From positions 690 to 46,338 of the forward strand of contig CAJOEC010000030.1 in NCBI GenBank assembly GCA_905233425.1: DNA of 45,649 bases, written 5' to 3'. Source of the stretch: an uncultured Prevotella sp. GTDB lineage: Bacteria > Bacteroidota > Bacteroidia > Bacteroidales > Bacteroidaceae. The notes beneath the pieces are model-generated. The model saw only the letters and a program-made list of their open reading frames with translations. It had not been told where the DNA came from and ran no database searches. This document shows positions 34,177-42,595 of this stretch, in pieces. Positions within the stretch are counted from its first letter, which is position 1. Every line of letters begins with the position of its first letter. The position numbers and the translations under genes were made by a program.

Positions 34177-35193
34177 ATGAAAGTAGCTATTGTTGGCGCC
34201 AGCGGCGCCGTTGGCCAGGAATTCCTGCGCATTTTGGACGAGAGAAATTTCCCTATGGACGAACTGGTGCTCTTCGGATCGGAGCGCTCCGCAGGGCGTA
34301 AGTACACTTTCCGCGGCAAGGAGATCGAGGTGAAGCTCCTTCAGCACAACGATGACTTCAAGGACATCGACATCGCCTTCACCTCAGCCGGGGCAGGCAC
34401 ATCGAAGGAGTTTGCCGAGACGATAACCAAGTACGGCTGCGTGATGATCGACAACTCGTCGGCCTTCCGTATGGACGACGACGTGCCCTTGGTGGTGCCC
34501 GAATGCAATGCCGAGGATGCGCTGAACCGTCCGCGTGGCATCATCGCCAACCCCAACTGCACAACAATTATGATGGTGGTAGTCCTCCAGCCACTTGAAA
34601 AGCTCAGCCACATCAAGCGCATCCACGTGGCCTCCTACCAGAGTGCCTCGGGTGCCGGAGCCGCCGCAATGGCCGAACTCCAACAGCAGTACAAGGAGAT
34701 TGTGGAGACGGGCGAGGTTAAGACCATCAAGAAGTTCCCCCACCAGCTGGCCTATAACGTCATCCCGCAGATTGATGTCTTCCAGCCCAACGGCTACACA
34801 AAGGAGGAGATGAAGATGTTCAACGAGACACGCAAGATCATGCACACCGACGCCCGCTGCTCGGCCATGTGTGTCCGCGTCAGCTCGCTTCGCAGCCACT
34901 CGGAGAGCGTATGGATTGAGACGGAGCGCCCCCTCAGCGTCGAGGAGGCCCAGCAGGCCATCGCCAACGCCCCTGGCTGCACACTCGTCGACGACCCGAC
35001 AACCCTCACCTACCCCATGCCGCTTGAAACCGCCGGCAAGGACGATGTCTACGTGGGCCGCGTGCGCAAAGACCTCAGCGACGACAACGGACTGACCTTC
35101 TGGCTCTCCGGCGACCAGATTCGCAAAGGTGCTGCCCTCAACGCCGTGCAGATTGGCGAGTATCTCGTAAAGCAAAGCAAAGATTTGAAATAG
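34177..35193 (+). CDS. asd: Aspartate-semialdehyde dehydrogenase
   Basis: It reduces aspartyl phosphate to aspartate semialdehyde with NADPH, the branch point to lysine/diaminopimelate, threonine and methionine. It has 338 residues. The nucleotide-binding start is [20 protein letters not shown]. The catalytic Cys128 lies in ANPNCTT, and the active-site and substrate-binding segments [18 protein letters not shown] and [12 protein letters not shown] (with the catalytic His in RSHSE) follow. No repeat-derived insertion is visible. It is a single gene; a 22-bp tandem array starts 6 bases after the stop. Confidence 0.97.
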   Translation: MKVAIVGASGAVGQEFLRILDERNFPMDELVLFGSERSAGRKYTFRGKEIEVKLLQHNDDFKDIDIAFTSAGAGTSKEFAETITKYGCVMIDNSSAFRMDDDVPLVVPECNAEDALNRPRGIIANPNCTTIMMVVVLQPLEKLSHIKRIHVASYQSASGAGAAAMAELQQQYKEIVETGEVKTIKKFPHQLAYNVIPQIDVFQPNGYTKEEMKMFNETRKIMHTDARCSAMCVRVSSLRSHSESVWIETERPLSVEEAQQAIANAPGCTLVDDPTTLTYPMPLETAGKDDVYVGRVRKDLSDDNGLTFWLSGDQIRKGAALNAVQIGEYLVKQSKDLK

Positions 35194-35198
35194 AAAAC

Positions 35199-35303
35199 AT
35201 TCCCACCGGGGGAATAAAACATTCCCACGGGGGGAACAAATCATTCCCACGGGGGGAATAAAATGTTCCCACGGGGGGAATAAAATGTTCCCACGGGGGG
35301 AAT
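35199..35303. repeat. 22-bp tandem array, five units, behind asd
   Basis: The word ATTCCCAC (or GTTCCCAC) begins at 35199, 35221, 35243, 35265 and 35287, exactly 22 bases apart. Each unit contains a TTCCC...GGGGAA palindrome. The last unit is followed by TTTTTAGG. It could act as a multiple terminator for asd. Confidence 0.88.
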
Positions 35304-35387
35304 TTTTAGGGTGTTGGCTCCTTAGTCCGCCAAAACACGCATAAACACTAATGATTCCCAATGTAACGTAACTTGAACAATAGAACT

Positions 35388-36077
35388 ATGAGCAACAGAA
35401 TCACAGAATCGATTATCCTGGCCGTCGGCATGGTAGTGCTGGGATGGTTTGTGAAGGCCGGCATCGACAACTTCACAAACAAGGACCGCATGGTCACAGT
35501 GAAAGGTCTGGCAGAGCGCGAGGTGCCTGCCGACAAGGTGACGTGGAGCATAGGCACAAAGGTTACAGGCAACGACCTGCCCACGCTCTACGAGAGTATC
35601 AACATCCAGGCTTCGAAGATAAAGAATTTCCTGAAGCAGAATGGATTGACTGAGGAAGAAATAACCATCAACCCGCCCAGCGTCAGCGACCTCGAGGCTC
35701 GTGAGTGGGGCGACAACCAGAAGAACTTCCGCTACATCGTGAACACTAACATCACAGTATCCACTAACAAGGTGACAGAGGTGAACAAGGCCATCTTCAA
35801 GCAGGGCGAACTGCTGAAGCAGGGCGTAGCACTCGACAGCAGCTACCCCAGCTATGAGTACGTCTCGTTCCTCGACATGAAGCCCGAGATGATGTCGGAG
35901 GCAATCAAGAACGCCCAGAAAACCGCTGAGCAGTTTGCCGAGGCCAGCGGCTCCAAGTTGGGCAAGATACGTACTGCCGGACAGGGACAGTTCGAGATTG
36001 ACGACCGCGACGACAACACACCTTACATCAAGAAACTCAGAGTCGTCACCACAGTAACATATTCTCTCGACGACTAA
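35388..36077 (+). CDS. SIMPL-domain (DUF541) protein
   Basis: It has 229 residues from ATG 35388; an in-frame TTG lies 15 bases upstream but the ATG is preferred. One N-terminal membrane segment ([20 protein letters not shown], about 7-26) anchors it, with the rest outside the cytoplasm. The SIMPL domain shows [20 protein letters not shown], then AEEQ-like helices ([21 protein letters not shown]) and the final VVTTVTYSL strand. The family's function is unclear; it has been linked to stress or periplasmic roles. A terminator follows. Confidence 0.85.
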   Translation: MSNRITESIILAVGMVVLGWFVKAGIDNFTNKDRMVTVKGLAEREVPADKVTWSIGTKVTGNDLPTLYESINIQASKIKNFLKQNGLTEEEITINPPSVSDLEAREWGDNQKNFRYIVNTNITVSTNKVTEVNKAIFKQGELLKQGVALDSSYPSYEYVSFLDMKPEMMSEAIKNAQKTAEQFAEASGSKLGKIRTAGQGQFEIDDRDDNTPYIKKLRVVTTVTYSLDD

Positions 36078-36111
36078 TTTCCATCAACACCCGCCAACTC
36101 AAGAGGGTTTA

Positions 36112-36152
36112 GGGATTTTCCCCGCACTGTTTAGGGAAAATCCCTTTTTTTT
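36112..36152 (+). terminator. Rho-independent terminator of the SIMPL gene
   Basis: Stem GGGATTTTCCC (36112-36122) and GGGAAAATCCC (36134-36144) with an 11-base loop, followed by TTTTTTTT. Confidence 0.92.
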
Positions 36153-36223
36153 GTGAGGAAAAAGCAGTTATTTTGCACCGTGAACAAATAACAGCAAGTT
36201 TAATCCTCTAAAACAATACGACT

Positions 36224-37405
36224 ATGAAGAAGATGATTTTCACCCTCATTGCAATGCTCACAATGGCAATGAACGCCGGGGCCATGTCCTACGAGCAGGC
36301 CCGCAACGAAGCCCTCTTCCTTACCGACAAGATGGCATACGAGCTGAACCTCAGCGACTCGCAGTACGAGGCTGCCTACGAGATAAACCTCGACTACCTG
36401 ATGAGCGTCACGGGCTACGACGACGTGAACGGCATCTGGTGGGAGCGCCGCAACACCGACATGCGCTATATCCTCTACAGCTGGCAGTGGGAAGCATTCT
36501 GCGCAGCATCCTATTTCTACCGCCCACTCTACTGGGACGCAGGCTACTGGCACTTCGGCATCTACGCCCGCTACCCGCGCCGCGACTATTTCTATTTCGG
36601 ACAGCCGCATTTCTACGCAACATACCGTGGAGGGCACAGCTGGCACATGAACGGCGGGCACAGCTTCTATGAGCACCACCGCGAGGCATTCCGCCCGGGA
36701 CAGCCCACACGCGACACACACGTCGGAATGCGCAACGGATGGGATCGTGGAAACTACCGTAACGTGCCCCACGGCAACAGTTCTACACGTGTGACAGCCG
36801 GCGACCGCGGCCAAGGCAACAGGGGATACCGCAACAATGACGGCAGGGGCTACAGTGGAAACGGCTCACGCGACAACGGATTCCGTGGAAATGGCGGAGG
36901 CACATACCGCCAAGACAGAGACCGTGGCGGTGACAGAGGCAGCTACAACGGCGGCACACACGACAGCGGCAGCCGCAACAACGGCGGCAACCGGAGTAAC
37001 GACAGGGGCAGCTACAGCGGAGGCACCTCAAACAGCGGTACCAGCAACGGTGGCGGTTTCAGCGGAGGCGGCAACCGGAGCAACGACAGGGGCAGCTACA
37101 GCGGAGGCACCTCAAACAGCGGCACCAGCAACGGTGGCGGTTTCAGCGGCGGCGGCAACCGAAGCAGCGACAGGGGCGGCTACAGCGGAGGCACCTCAAA
37201 CAGCGGAAGCAGCAACGGCGGCAACTTCAGAGGCGGCGGCAGCGGCAGCAGCAGCAACAGGGGCGGCTACAGCGGAGGCACCTCAAACAGCGGCAGCAGC
37301 AACAGAGGCGGCTTCAGCGGAGGCGGCAACAGCGGCAGCAGCAACAGAGGCGGCGGCGGTGGCGGCAACTTCAGAAGCGGAGGCGGCAACAATTCGCGCC
37401 GATAG
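36224..37405 (+). CDS. Secreted Gly/Ser/Asn-rich repeat protein
   Basis: It has 393 residues. A signal peptide (MKKMIFTLIAMLTMAMNAGA) precedes a folded-looking, Tyr/Trp-rich part at about 22-160 (ELNLSDSQYEAAYEINLDYL, FYRPLYWDAGYWHFGIYARY). From about 165 the protein is low-complexity Gly/Ser/Asn/Arg. Three almost exact units of 28 residues (NRSNDRGSYSGGTSNSGTSN then GGGFSGGG) start at residue 256. I recognise no family. The composition suits a flexible, surface-exposed or matrix protein. A long alternative frame over the repeats is a by-product of the composition. Confidence 0.75.
   Translation: MKKMIFTLIAMLTMAMNAGAMSYEQARNEALFLTDKMAYELNLSDSQYEAAYEINLDYLMSVTGYDDVNGIWWERRNTDMRYILYSWQWEAFCAASYFYRPLYWDAGYWHFGIYARYPRRDYFYFGQPHFYATYRGGHSWHMNGGHSFYEHHREAFRPGQPTRDTHVGMRNGWDRGNYRNVPHGNSSTRVTAGDRGQGNRGYRNNDGRGYSGNGSRDNGFRGNGGGTYRQDRDRGGDRGSYNGGTHDSGSRNNGGNRSNDRGSYSGGTSNSGTSNGGGFSGGGNRSNDRGSYSGGTSNSGTSNGGGFSGGGNRSSDRGGYSGGTSNSGSSNGGNFRGGGSGSSSNRGGYSGGTSNSGSSNRGGFSGGGNSGSSNRGGGGGGNFRSGGGNNSRR
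36989..37324 (+). repeat. 84-bp tandem repeat in the Gly-rich protein
   Basis: Units begin (AACCGG or AACCGA) at 36989, 37073 and 37157, 84 bases apart, with decayed further units up to about 37324. Unit number is likely to vary between strains. Confidence 0.85.
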
Positions 37406-37420
37406 ACCAACGACAAGAAC

Positions 37421-37459
37421 AACGGACACGGATTCTAACCAAGAACCGTGTCCGTTTTT
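37421..37459 (+). terminator. Rho-independent terminator of the Gly-rich gene
   Basis: Stem AACGGACACGG (37421-37431) and CCGTGTCCGTT (37446-37456) followed by TTTTG. It lies 16 bases after the stop codon. Confidence 0.9.
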
Positions 37460-37521
37460 GTTGGTATTTGGCCATGACTAACGACATTGAGAACATTTTA
37501 CTCATTTTCATATACTGAAAA

Positions 37522-37553
37522 TTTGGCAGTTTGCCAAATAATAAGTACCTTTG
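37522..37553 (+). promoter_or_regulatory. Promoter of the carbohydrate-binding protein gene
   Basis: TTTG (37522-37525) extended by GCAGT, a 20-base spacer, TACCTTTG (37546-37553), then C. The right-hand CCAAATAATAA forms a short palindrome with TTTGG of the -33 box (TTTGGCAGTTTGCCAAA). The longer open frame from 37531 overlaps it and is excluded. Confidence 0.78.
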
Positions 37554-37578
37554 CGGCAGCAAATTAAACAAACCAACA

Positions 37579-38919
37579 ATGAAAAAAACAACATTCATCC
37601 TTTTCACCTTCCTGCTGGCCTATGCCGCAAACACCAACGCCCAGGGCGTCGTGGACATTGTTTTCAACGGCTCGAAAGCCACATACAGCATTCCCGACAG
37701 CGTGAAAGGTGTCACCGTGGGGGTCAATGGGGCTAAGGTTACGGTGCTCTCGACAACCACCACCAAAGAGTACACCTACCGCCTCTCAGGCTCGTCGGAC
37801 AACGGCTCGTTCACTCTCAATGGCCAGTACAAGCTGAAGCTGCAACTCGACGGACTGACCCTGACAAATGCCAAAAGCGGAGCCGCCATCGACATAGAGT
37901 GCGGTAAGCGCATCGACGTGGTGCTCACCGACGGAACTGTCAACACGCTCTGCGACTCGAAGAACGGCGACCAGAAAGCGGCATTCTACATTAAGGGTCA
38001 CGCCGAGTTCAAGGGTGGCGGCACGCTCAACGTCACCGGAAACCTGAAACACGCCATAGCCGTGAAGGAGTATATCGAAATGAAGTCCACCCTTGGCAAC
38101 ATCAACATACTCGGGGCCGTGGGCGACGGCATAAATTGCGGAAATGGAGAGAAGGGCGACGGCAACAACTACTTCCTGATGAGGGGCGGAAAGGTCACAA
38201 TAGCCAACGTGGGCAGCGACGGCATAGACACCGACGACTACGGCGTTGTGCGCATTGAGAACGGAACGCTCGACATCGCCATCGGAGACGACGCCACAGG
38301 AATGAAGGCCGACAGCACGGTGAACATCAGCGGAGGAACAATCAACATCAACGTCGACGGACAGGACAGTAAGGCCATTCGCGCTAACCTTGCCGTGAAC
38401 ATCTTTGGCGGAAAGACAAAGTTGGTGGTCGTGGGCGACGGCTCGAAAGGCATCAAGGCCAACAAAGAGACGGCGAAAGGCTCGACAGTGGCCAACGGAG
38501 GTTACGTCAACGTATGCGGCGGTGAGACCGTCATCGACGTCACCGGCGGAAACCTCGTCACCACCACAGCCGGAGTGGCCGACACAACAAAGTGCATGGG
38601 CATGAGCGTCGACGCAGACTTCATTATGACCAACGGCACGCTGAGCATCACGGCCAGAGGCGACGAGGCACGAACATACAACGTCAAGGGCACGGAGACA
38701 TTGATGGGCGGCACGCTGAAGACTGTCAACATCACAAAGGAGGAAAAGATCTACGGCGACGTGAACGAAGACGGCTTTGTCGACGTGGCCGACATATCGC
38801 GTGTCATCACCGTAATGGCTGATGGGGAATATTCCGAGAATGCCGACGTGAACGAAGACGGAACCGTCGACGTGGCCGACATCTCGCGTGTCATCACCGT
38901 CATGACTGGCTTTGAGTAG
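37579..38919 (+). CDS. Secreted carbohydrate-binding-domain protein with two dockerin-like repeats
   Basis: It has 446 residues from MKKTTFILFTFLLAYAANTN, a signal peptide. The body is a beta-helix-like repeat of short strands (AIDIECGKRIDVVLTDGTVN, LGNINILGAVGDGINCGNG, SDGIDTDDYGVVRIENGTLD), as in the Cthe_2159-type carbohydrate-binding domain that binds polygalacturonate-like glycans; assignment to that family is by pattern. At the end are two nearly identical calcium loops, DVNEDGFVDVADISRVITVM and DVNEDGTVDVADISRVITVM. The TAG stop is the first three bases of a dispersed palindrome. Confidence 0.8.
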   Translation: MKKTTFILFTFLLAYAANTNAQGVVDIVFNGSKATYSIPDSVKGVTVGVNGAKVTVLSTTTTKEYTYRLSGSSDNGSFTLNGQYKLKLQLDGLTLTNAKSGAAIDIECGKRIDVVLTDGTVNTLCDSKNGDQKAAFYIKGHAEFKGGGTLNVTGNLKHAIAVKEYIEMKSTLGNINILGAVGDGINCGNGEKGDGNNYFLMRGGKVTIANVGSDGIDTDDYGVVRIENGTLDIAIGDDATGMKADSTVNISGGTININVDGQDSKAIRANLAVNIFGGKTKLVVVGDGSKGIKANKETAKGSTVANGGYVNVCGGETVIDVTGGNLVTTTAGVADTTKCMGMSVDADFIMTNGTLSITARGDEARTYNVKGTETLMGGTLKTVNITKEEKIYGDVNEDGFVDVADISRVITVMADGEYSENADVNEDGTVDVADISRVITVMTGFE

Positions 38920-38971
38920 GGACGCGATGTATCGCGTCCGCTCAACGTAGGGACGCGACGTGTCGCGTCCG
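38917..38971. repeat. Two copies of the GGACGCGA...TCGCGTCC palindrome
   Basis: Palindromes GGACGCGATGTATCGCGTCC (38920-38939) and GGACGCGACGTGTCGCGTCC (38951-38970), each preceded by TAG. Two further copies lie in frame in the ABC exporter gene (43020-43039 and 43164-43183). On the minus strand each reads CGRDTSRPY or a close variant. Confidence 0.92.
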
Positions 38972-38997
38972 CACACACATAACCTCTATTATCTTTT

Positions 38998-39201
38998 ATG
39001 AACAACAACGACGATGATTTCCAGCTGATACTGGAGAACGGCATAAAATTCGGACGCGGTGGCGAGCGCAAAGACCCCAACGAGGGGAAGGTGAAGACAA
39101 AGGCAAAGAAAAAGCAGTACATCACCGGCGCACACGGCAGCGGCTCGGCACGCCAGAAAGCCAAATACCGCGAACAAAGGGCAAAGCGCAGCAAGCGCTA
39201 A
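38998..39201 (+). CDS. Small basic hypothetical protein
   Basis: It has 67 residues: an acidic start (MNNNDDDFQLILENGIKFG), then a Lys/Arg-rich tail (KVKTKAKKKQYITGAHGSGS and ARQKAKYREQRAKRSKR). There is no signal peptide. I do not recognise it; the charge suggests nucleic-acid or ribosome contact, but that is speculation. Its stop abuts the stop of the convergent nitroreductase without a gap. Confidence 0.6.
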   Translation: MNNNDDDFQLILENGIKFGRGGERKDPNEGKVKTKAKKKQYITGAHGSGSARQKAKYREQRAKRSKR

Positions 39202-39939
39202 TCAGACGAAGCCCTGCCGGTGCAGGGTCTCCATGAGCGTCTTGCTCATGGCCTCGTTGTCGGCACGGGTGTAGCGGAGGTCGGTGAACACCTGGGCCAA
39301 TGTCTCCTTATGGTTTATCTCGCAGAAATGGCGGTTCTCCTCCATTTGCTCTTTCGCCGTGTAGTGGCGGTCGATGTCGGCGGGCGTGTAGTCGTGGTAA
39401 GTCTCCTGATGAACAAAGCTGTCCACCGCCAGACGGTCGGAAAGCGGCGGCTGCTCGTCGGGCCATCCCACGGTGAGCGTTGCCACGGGCATCACCAACT
39501 GCGGCAGCTGCAGCACGTCGATGATTGTCTGCGGCTGGTAGACCGTCGTTCCGAGAAAACAGTACCCCAGCCCCTCCTCGTCCATCAGACAGCAGAGCGT
39601 CTGCGTGAAGAGCAGGGCGTCGGTGGCGGCGTTCTGGTAGGAGAGCATGTTGCCATAGCCCGGCGACGCCTTCCGGCATAGCGCCCATTGCGTCGTGCGG
39701 CGGAAGTCGGCACAGACGGTGAGCACCACCGGCGCACCCGTCACCATCGGCTGGTTGAAATGTGCGGGAGCGAGACGCTCCTTCATCTCCTGCGAGCGCG
39801 TCACGACTACGCTGTAGAGCTGCAGGTTGCCCATGGTCTGCGTGCGCGAGGCCTGGGCGAACAGGCGGCACAGCAGCCCGTCGTCGACATCCTGCGATGT
39901 GTAGCGGCGTATGCTGCGCCTCGTTTCAAGATTCTTCAT
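39202..39939 (-). CDS. Nitroreductase-family protein (FMN-dependent)
   Basis: An FMN-binding oxidoreductase of 245 residues from MKNLETRRSIRRYTSQDVDD, the usual N-terminus with the RxSxR phosphate-binding motif. The core continues with GNLQLYSVVVTRSQEMKERL, GAPVVLTVCADFRR and an NfsA-like end with EEGLGYCFLGTTVYQPQTII. The longer upstream frame overlaps the end of the M6 protease gene and is rejected. The substrate is unknown; reduction of quinones or nitro compounds is typical. It lies 16 bases behind the M6 gene and could be co-transcribed. Confidence 0.87.
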   Translation of the reverse strand: MKNLETRRSIRRYTSQDVDDGLLCRLFAQASRTQTMGNLQLYSVVVTRSQEMKERLAPAHFNQPMVTGAPVVLTVCADFRRTTQWALCRKASPGYGNMLSYQNAATDALLFTQTLCCLMDEEGLGYCFLGTTVYQPQTIIDVLQLPQLVMPVATLTVGWPDEQPPLSDRLAVDSFVHQETYHDYTPADIDRHYTAKEQMEENRHFCEINHKETLAQVFTDLRYTRADNEAMSKTLMETLHRQGFV

Positions 39940-39955
39940 ATCGCTTGTTTGTTTT

Positions 39956-42325
39956 TCAATATTGCGTAGCATGTCCCCCAGAAGGTATAGAGGTCTCAGA
40001 GGCTCCAGAAGACTCAGAAGGCTCAGAATTTCCAGAAGCCATGACTGAAATAACTGCCGAGATGTCGGCCACATCCACCACTCCGTCGCCGTTCACGTCA
40101 GCCGCCACAAAGGTCTCAGAAGGCTCAGAAGGCATAGAAGCCATGACCGTGATGATTACTGCTATGTCGGCCACATCCACCACTCCGTCACCATTCACAT
40201 CGCCATACAAGTCCTCAGTTCCGCCGCCCTTCATCACCAGCACCTCGTCCAAGAGGAACCGTTTCATCGGCTCGAAGGTGATCTTCACGTTGCCTGTGCC
40301 CTTGAGAGTGGCGGTGAATGTTGTCCACTCGAAAGATTTCATCGTGAATATCATCGGCTCTATCGTGGCGTCATCGTCGGTACTCGTGATATAGACGACC
40401 AGCTTGTTGTCGTCGGTATTCCATCCCGAGGCGTTGAACGTCAGCGTGGCCTCGCCGTCAATGGTGAAAAGCGGCGTGGTGGTCTTCCCCACTTTCGTCA
40501 CGTTGCCGAAGCGGGCACACTGGTAGCCGGCGTATGCTGCCTCGTATTTCCATCCCTCGTTGTCGGTGACGAATTTCGACGCCGACTGTGCTATGCCCGA
40601 ACCCCAGTTGCCGTCGTTTGCCCCTGTGCCGCTGCACTGGTCGAACGACTCGTAGAACAGCGTGTCGCCGCGTGCCTCAATGGGCTTCTCGGTGTCGTCT
40701 ATCGGGTCTATCGCTATCTTGGCATGGTACACGAAATTCATGGTGCCGTCGTCGTTCTGCGTGATGCCGGTTATCCCACCCTCCATCGTATTAATGCCAT
40801 GGATGTTAGGGTTGTAGAGCATCGCTGCCGGACTCGATGTCGGCGTCAGGCTGTCGTTGGCCAAGTAGGGGTAGAGGTCGGTGCTGAGTGTCTGCTTTGA
40901 ATAGTAGCTCCCGTAGGTGACCCAGTACTTCGAGTCGTCGTCGTTGTCGGCGTGGAATATTGTCAGCCGCTGGTGGTCGTTGGTCTTCGTGTAGCTTTCA
41001 GGGTCATTCATTATGTCCGCCCGCGTCACCCGGCTGTTTGGCGTGTTCTGGTTCCATATCTCCTGGTCGAAGTCCACGTGGGTTATCATCAGTCCCTTGC
41101 CGGGCAGACAGGCGTCCCATCCCGTCAGCTGACGGTTCTCCACTATGTAGTATTCGTCCTTCCATCCGCTGTTGTACATGATGTAGGCCCCGCCGTCCTC
41201 GCTTATCGGCCTGAGACCCTCCACGCTGACATCTTCGCCGGCCAGCTCAATGGGCTCAAGCCACCCGGCCATCCACTTCTCGTAGGCCGAATAGCCCGCA
41301 GGCAGGAAAGCATTGCCGTTGTAGCTGCCGCTGCACATCAGGTCGAAGTCGCTCATGCCGAACCAACCCTGGTACATGATGTCGTACAAGTCGGGGTATC
41401 CCAGACAGTGGCTGAACTCATGGCAGAAGCATCCGATACCGTCCACCGAGCCGCTTCTTTTCAGTTCGTTGGAGCAGGCGTATGTGTCGATGGTCACGCC
41501 GTCGACGGTCACAGTCTTGTCAGTCTTCGACAGAAACCACATGTGGGGCCAGATCGTATTTGCCCCGCCGCCGTCGGCCTCGCCCTTCCCGGCATAGAGC
41601 ACGTAGACCTGGTCGGCCTCGCCGTCCTCGTTCCAGTCGTAGGCTGAGAAGTCGAAGTCGTCATCGGCAGCCGTCACAGCCTCAACCACCAGTTCATCGG
41701 GGTGGACGTCATCTCCCTTGCTGTCGTTGGACCCGTAGTACGACGCGTCGTTTTTGGCAGTATAAGGCCCCGCGATGTCGAAGTCCAGCTCGAAGAGCCC
41801 TCCGCTCTGTGCGCGGAAATAGTCGGCAACGCTGCCCTGGTACGAGCCTGACATGAAGTCCACACCGTTCAGCACGTCGTTGTAGAACGCCTTGTCGTGG
41901 CTCGTCTTGAATTTGGTGCCTTTGAACTCCATCAGTATGACGATGCCTTTCTTCTTTCCACGGTAGTTCGTCCTTTCGCCCATCGTCACCGTCCGCCGCA
42001 CAGCCTGTGACTGTTCACTATTCCCTATTCCTTGTTCACTGTGCTGCCCCCCGCGTCGGCCCGTTTTCGGCCTACTGCGGCGTGAAAGGGCGTTGCTCCG
42101 CAGCATCTCCATATCGGCCACACGGGCAGTCCCGTCGTTGTCCATCACAAACCGTCGCCCGTCGGCCGACTGCCAGAAGTGCAGATGCTCGTCGCCCACA
42201 AGCTGGGCCTCAATTTGCGTGCCGTCGCCGAGGCGCAGCCTCTGCCACAGCCCCGGCTTCGCAGGTATCGCCGTTGCAGAAAGGCTGGACAACGCCAGCC
42301 AAAAACCAAAAATAAGTCTTCTCAT
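39956..42325 (-). CDS. Second secreted M6-family metalloprotease with dockerin-like repeats
   Basis: It has 789 residues. The signal peptide (MRRLIFGFWLALSSLSATA) is followed by IPAKPGLWQRLRLGDGTQIE, parallel to the M6 protein at 26257-29868. The zinc motif HEFSH is at 302-306 in FCHEFSHCLGYPDLYD. A beta-sandwich domain (about 560-700) and two dockerin-like loops (DVNGDGVVDVADIAVIITVM and DVNGDGVVDVADISAVISVM) end the protein. Residues about 87-108 (PKTGRRGGQHSEQGIGNSEQ) contain TTCACTATTCCC-type repeat DNA that also lies just upstream of the gene (42325-42357). The tail EPSESSGASETSIPSGG is encoded by 9-bp units. Confidence 0.9.
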   Translation of the reverse strand: MRRLIFGFWLALSSLSATAIPAKPGLWQRLRLGDGTQIEAQLVGDEHLHFWQSADGRRFVMDNDGTARVADMEMLRSNALSRRSRPKTGRRGGQHSEQGIGNSEQSQAVRRTVTMGERTNYRGKKKGIVILMEFKGTKFKTSHDKAFYNDVLNGVDFMSGSYQGSVADYFRAQSGGLFELDFDIAGPYTAKNDASYYGSNDSKGDDVHPDELVVEAVTAADDDFDFSAYDWNEDGEADQVYVLYAGKGEADGGGANTIWPHMWFLSKTDKTVTVDGVTIDTYACSNELKRSGSVDGIGCFCHEFSHCLGYPDLYDIMYQGWFGMSDFDLMCSGSYNGNAFLPAGYSAYEKWMAGWLEPIELAGEDVSVEGLRPISEDGGAYIMYNSGWKDEYYIVENRQLTGWDACLPGKGLMITHVDFDQEIWNQNTPNSRVTRADIMNDPESYTKTNDHQRLTIFHADNDDDSKYWVTYGSYYSKQTLSTDLYPYLANDSLTPTSSPAAMLYNPNIHGINTMEGGITGITQNDDGTMNFVYHAKIAIDPIDDTEKPIEARGDTLFYESFDQCSGTGANDGNWGSGIAQSASKFVTDNEGWKYEAAYAGYQCARFGNVTKVGKTTTPLFTIDGEATLTFNASGWNTDDNKLVVYITSTDDDATIEPMIFTMKSFEWTTFTATLKGTGNVKITFEPMKRFLLDEVLVMKGGGTEDLYGDVNGDGVVDVADIAVIITVMASMPSEPSETFVAADVNGDGVVDVADISAVISVMASGNSEPSESSGASETSIPSGGHATQY

Positions 42326-42357
42326 TAACTATTCACTATTAACTGTTCACTATAATT
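42326..42357. repeat. TTCACTATTAACTG-type repeat before the second M6 gene
   Basis: ACTATTCACTATTAACTGTTCACTAT, a small direct repeat built from TTCACTAT and TTAACTG words, directly abutting the M6 start. A related stretch (TGTTCACTATTCCCTATTCC) is inside the same gene at 42010-42038. Confidence 0.5.
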
Positions 42358-42390
42358 AAATGTTAATTCAAGTTCCGCAAGTTCTATTTT

Positions 42391-42590
42391 ACCACAGATT
42401 ACGCAGATTTCACAGATTATCGTGGCTTGGCCGCTGAAATCCGTGCAATCCGTGCAATCCGTGTTCGTTATTTCGTGTAATCCGTGCAATCCGTGCAATC
42501 CGTGTTCGTTATTTCATGTAATCCGTGCAATCCGTGCAATCCGTGTTCGTTATTTCGTGCAATCTGTGGTCGTTTTCATACTTGCGGAAG
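42391..42590. repeat. CACAGATT repeat followed by a 41-bp tandem array
   Basis: ACCACAGATTACGCAGATTT starts at 42391. From 42438 a 41-bp unit (AATCCGTGCAATCCGTGCAA then TCCGTGTTCGTTATTTCGTGT) is repeated at 42438, 42479 and 42520, and a partial unit AATCTGTGGTCG follows. Within each unit AATCCGTGC is itself repeated. It fills the gap between the exporter stop and the M6 start. Confidence 0.82.
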
Positions 42591-42595
42591 TTGAA

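Noticed and set aside
35199..35303. 22-bp array considered as a CRISPR array
   Set aside because: Repeats are contiguous with no unique spacers.
36837..37481. 214-codon Ala/Thr-rich frame over the Gly-rich gene
   Set aside because: Arises from the repeat composition; no start context and it overlaps a signal-peptide-bearing gene with terminator.
37786..38976. 396-codon minus-strand frame opposite the carbohydrate-binding gene
   Set aside because: Antisense shadow; it begins in the palindrome pair and has no family pattern.
39940..40074. Longer N-terminus of the nitroreductase
   Set aside because: It is the out-of-phase end of the M6 protease gene; the typical nitroreductase start is MKNLETRRSIRRY.
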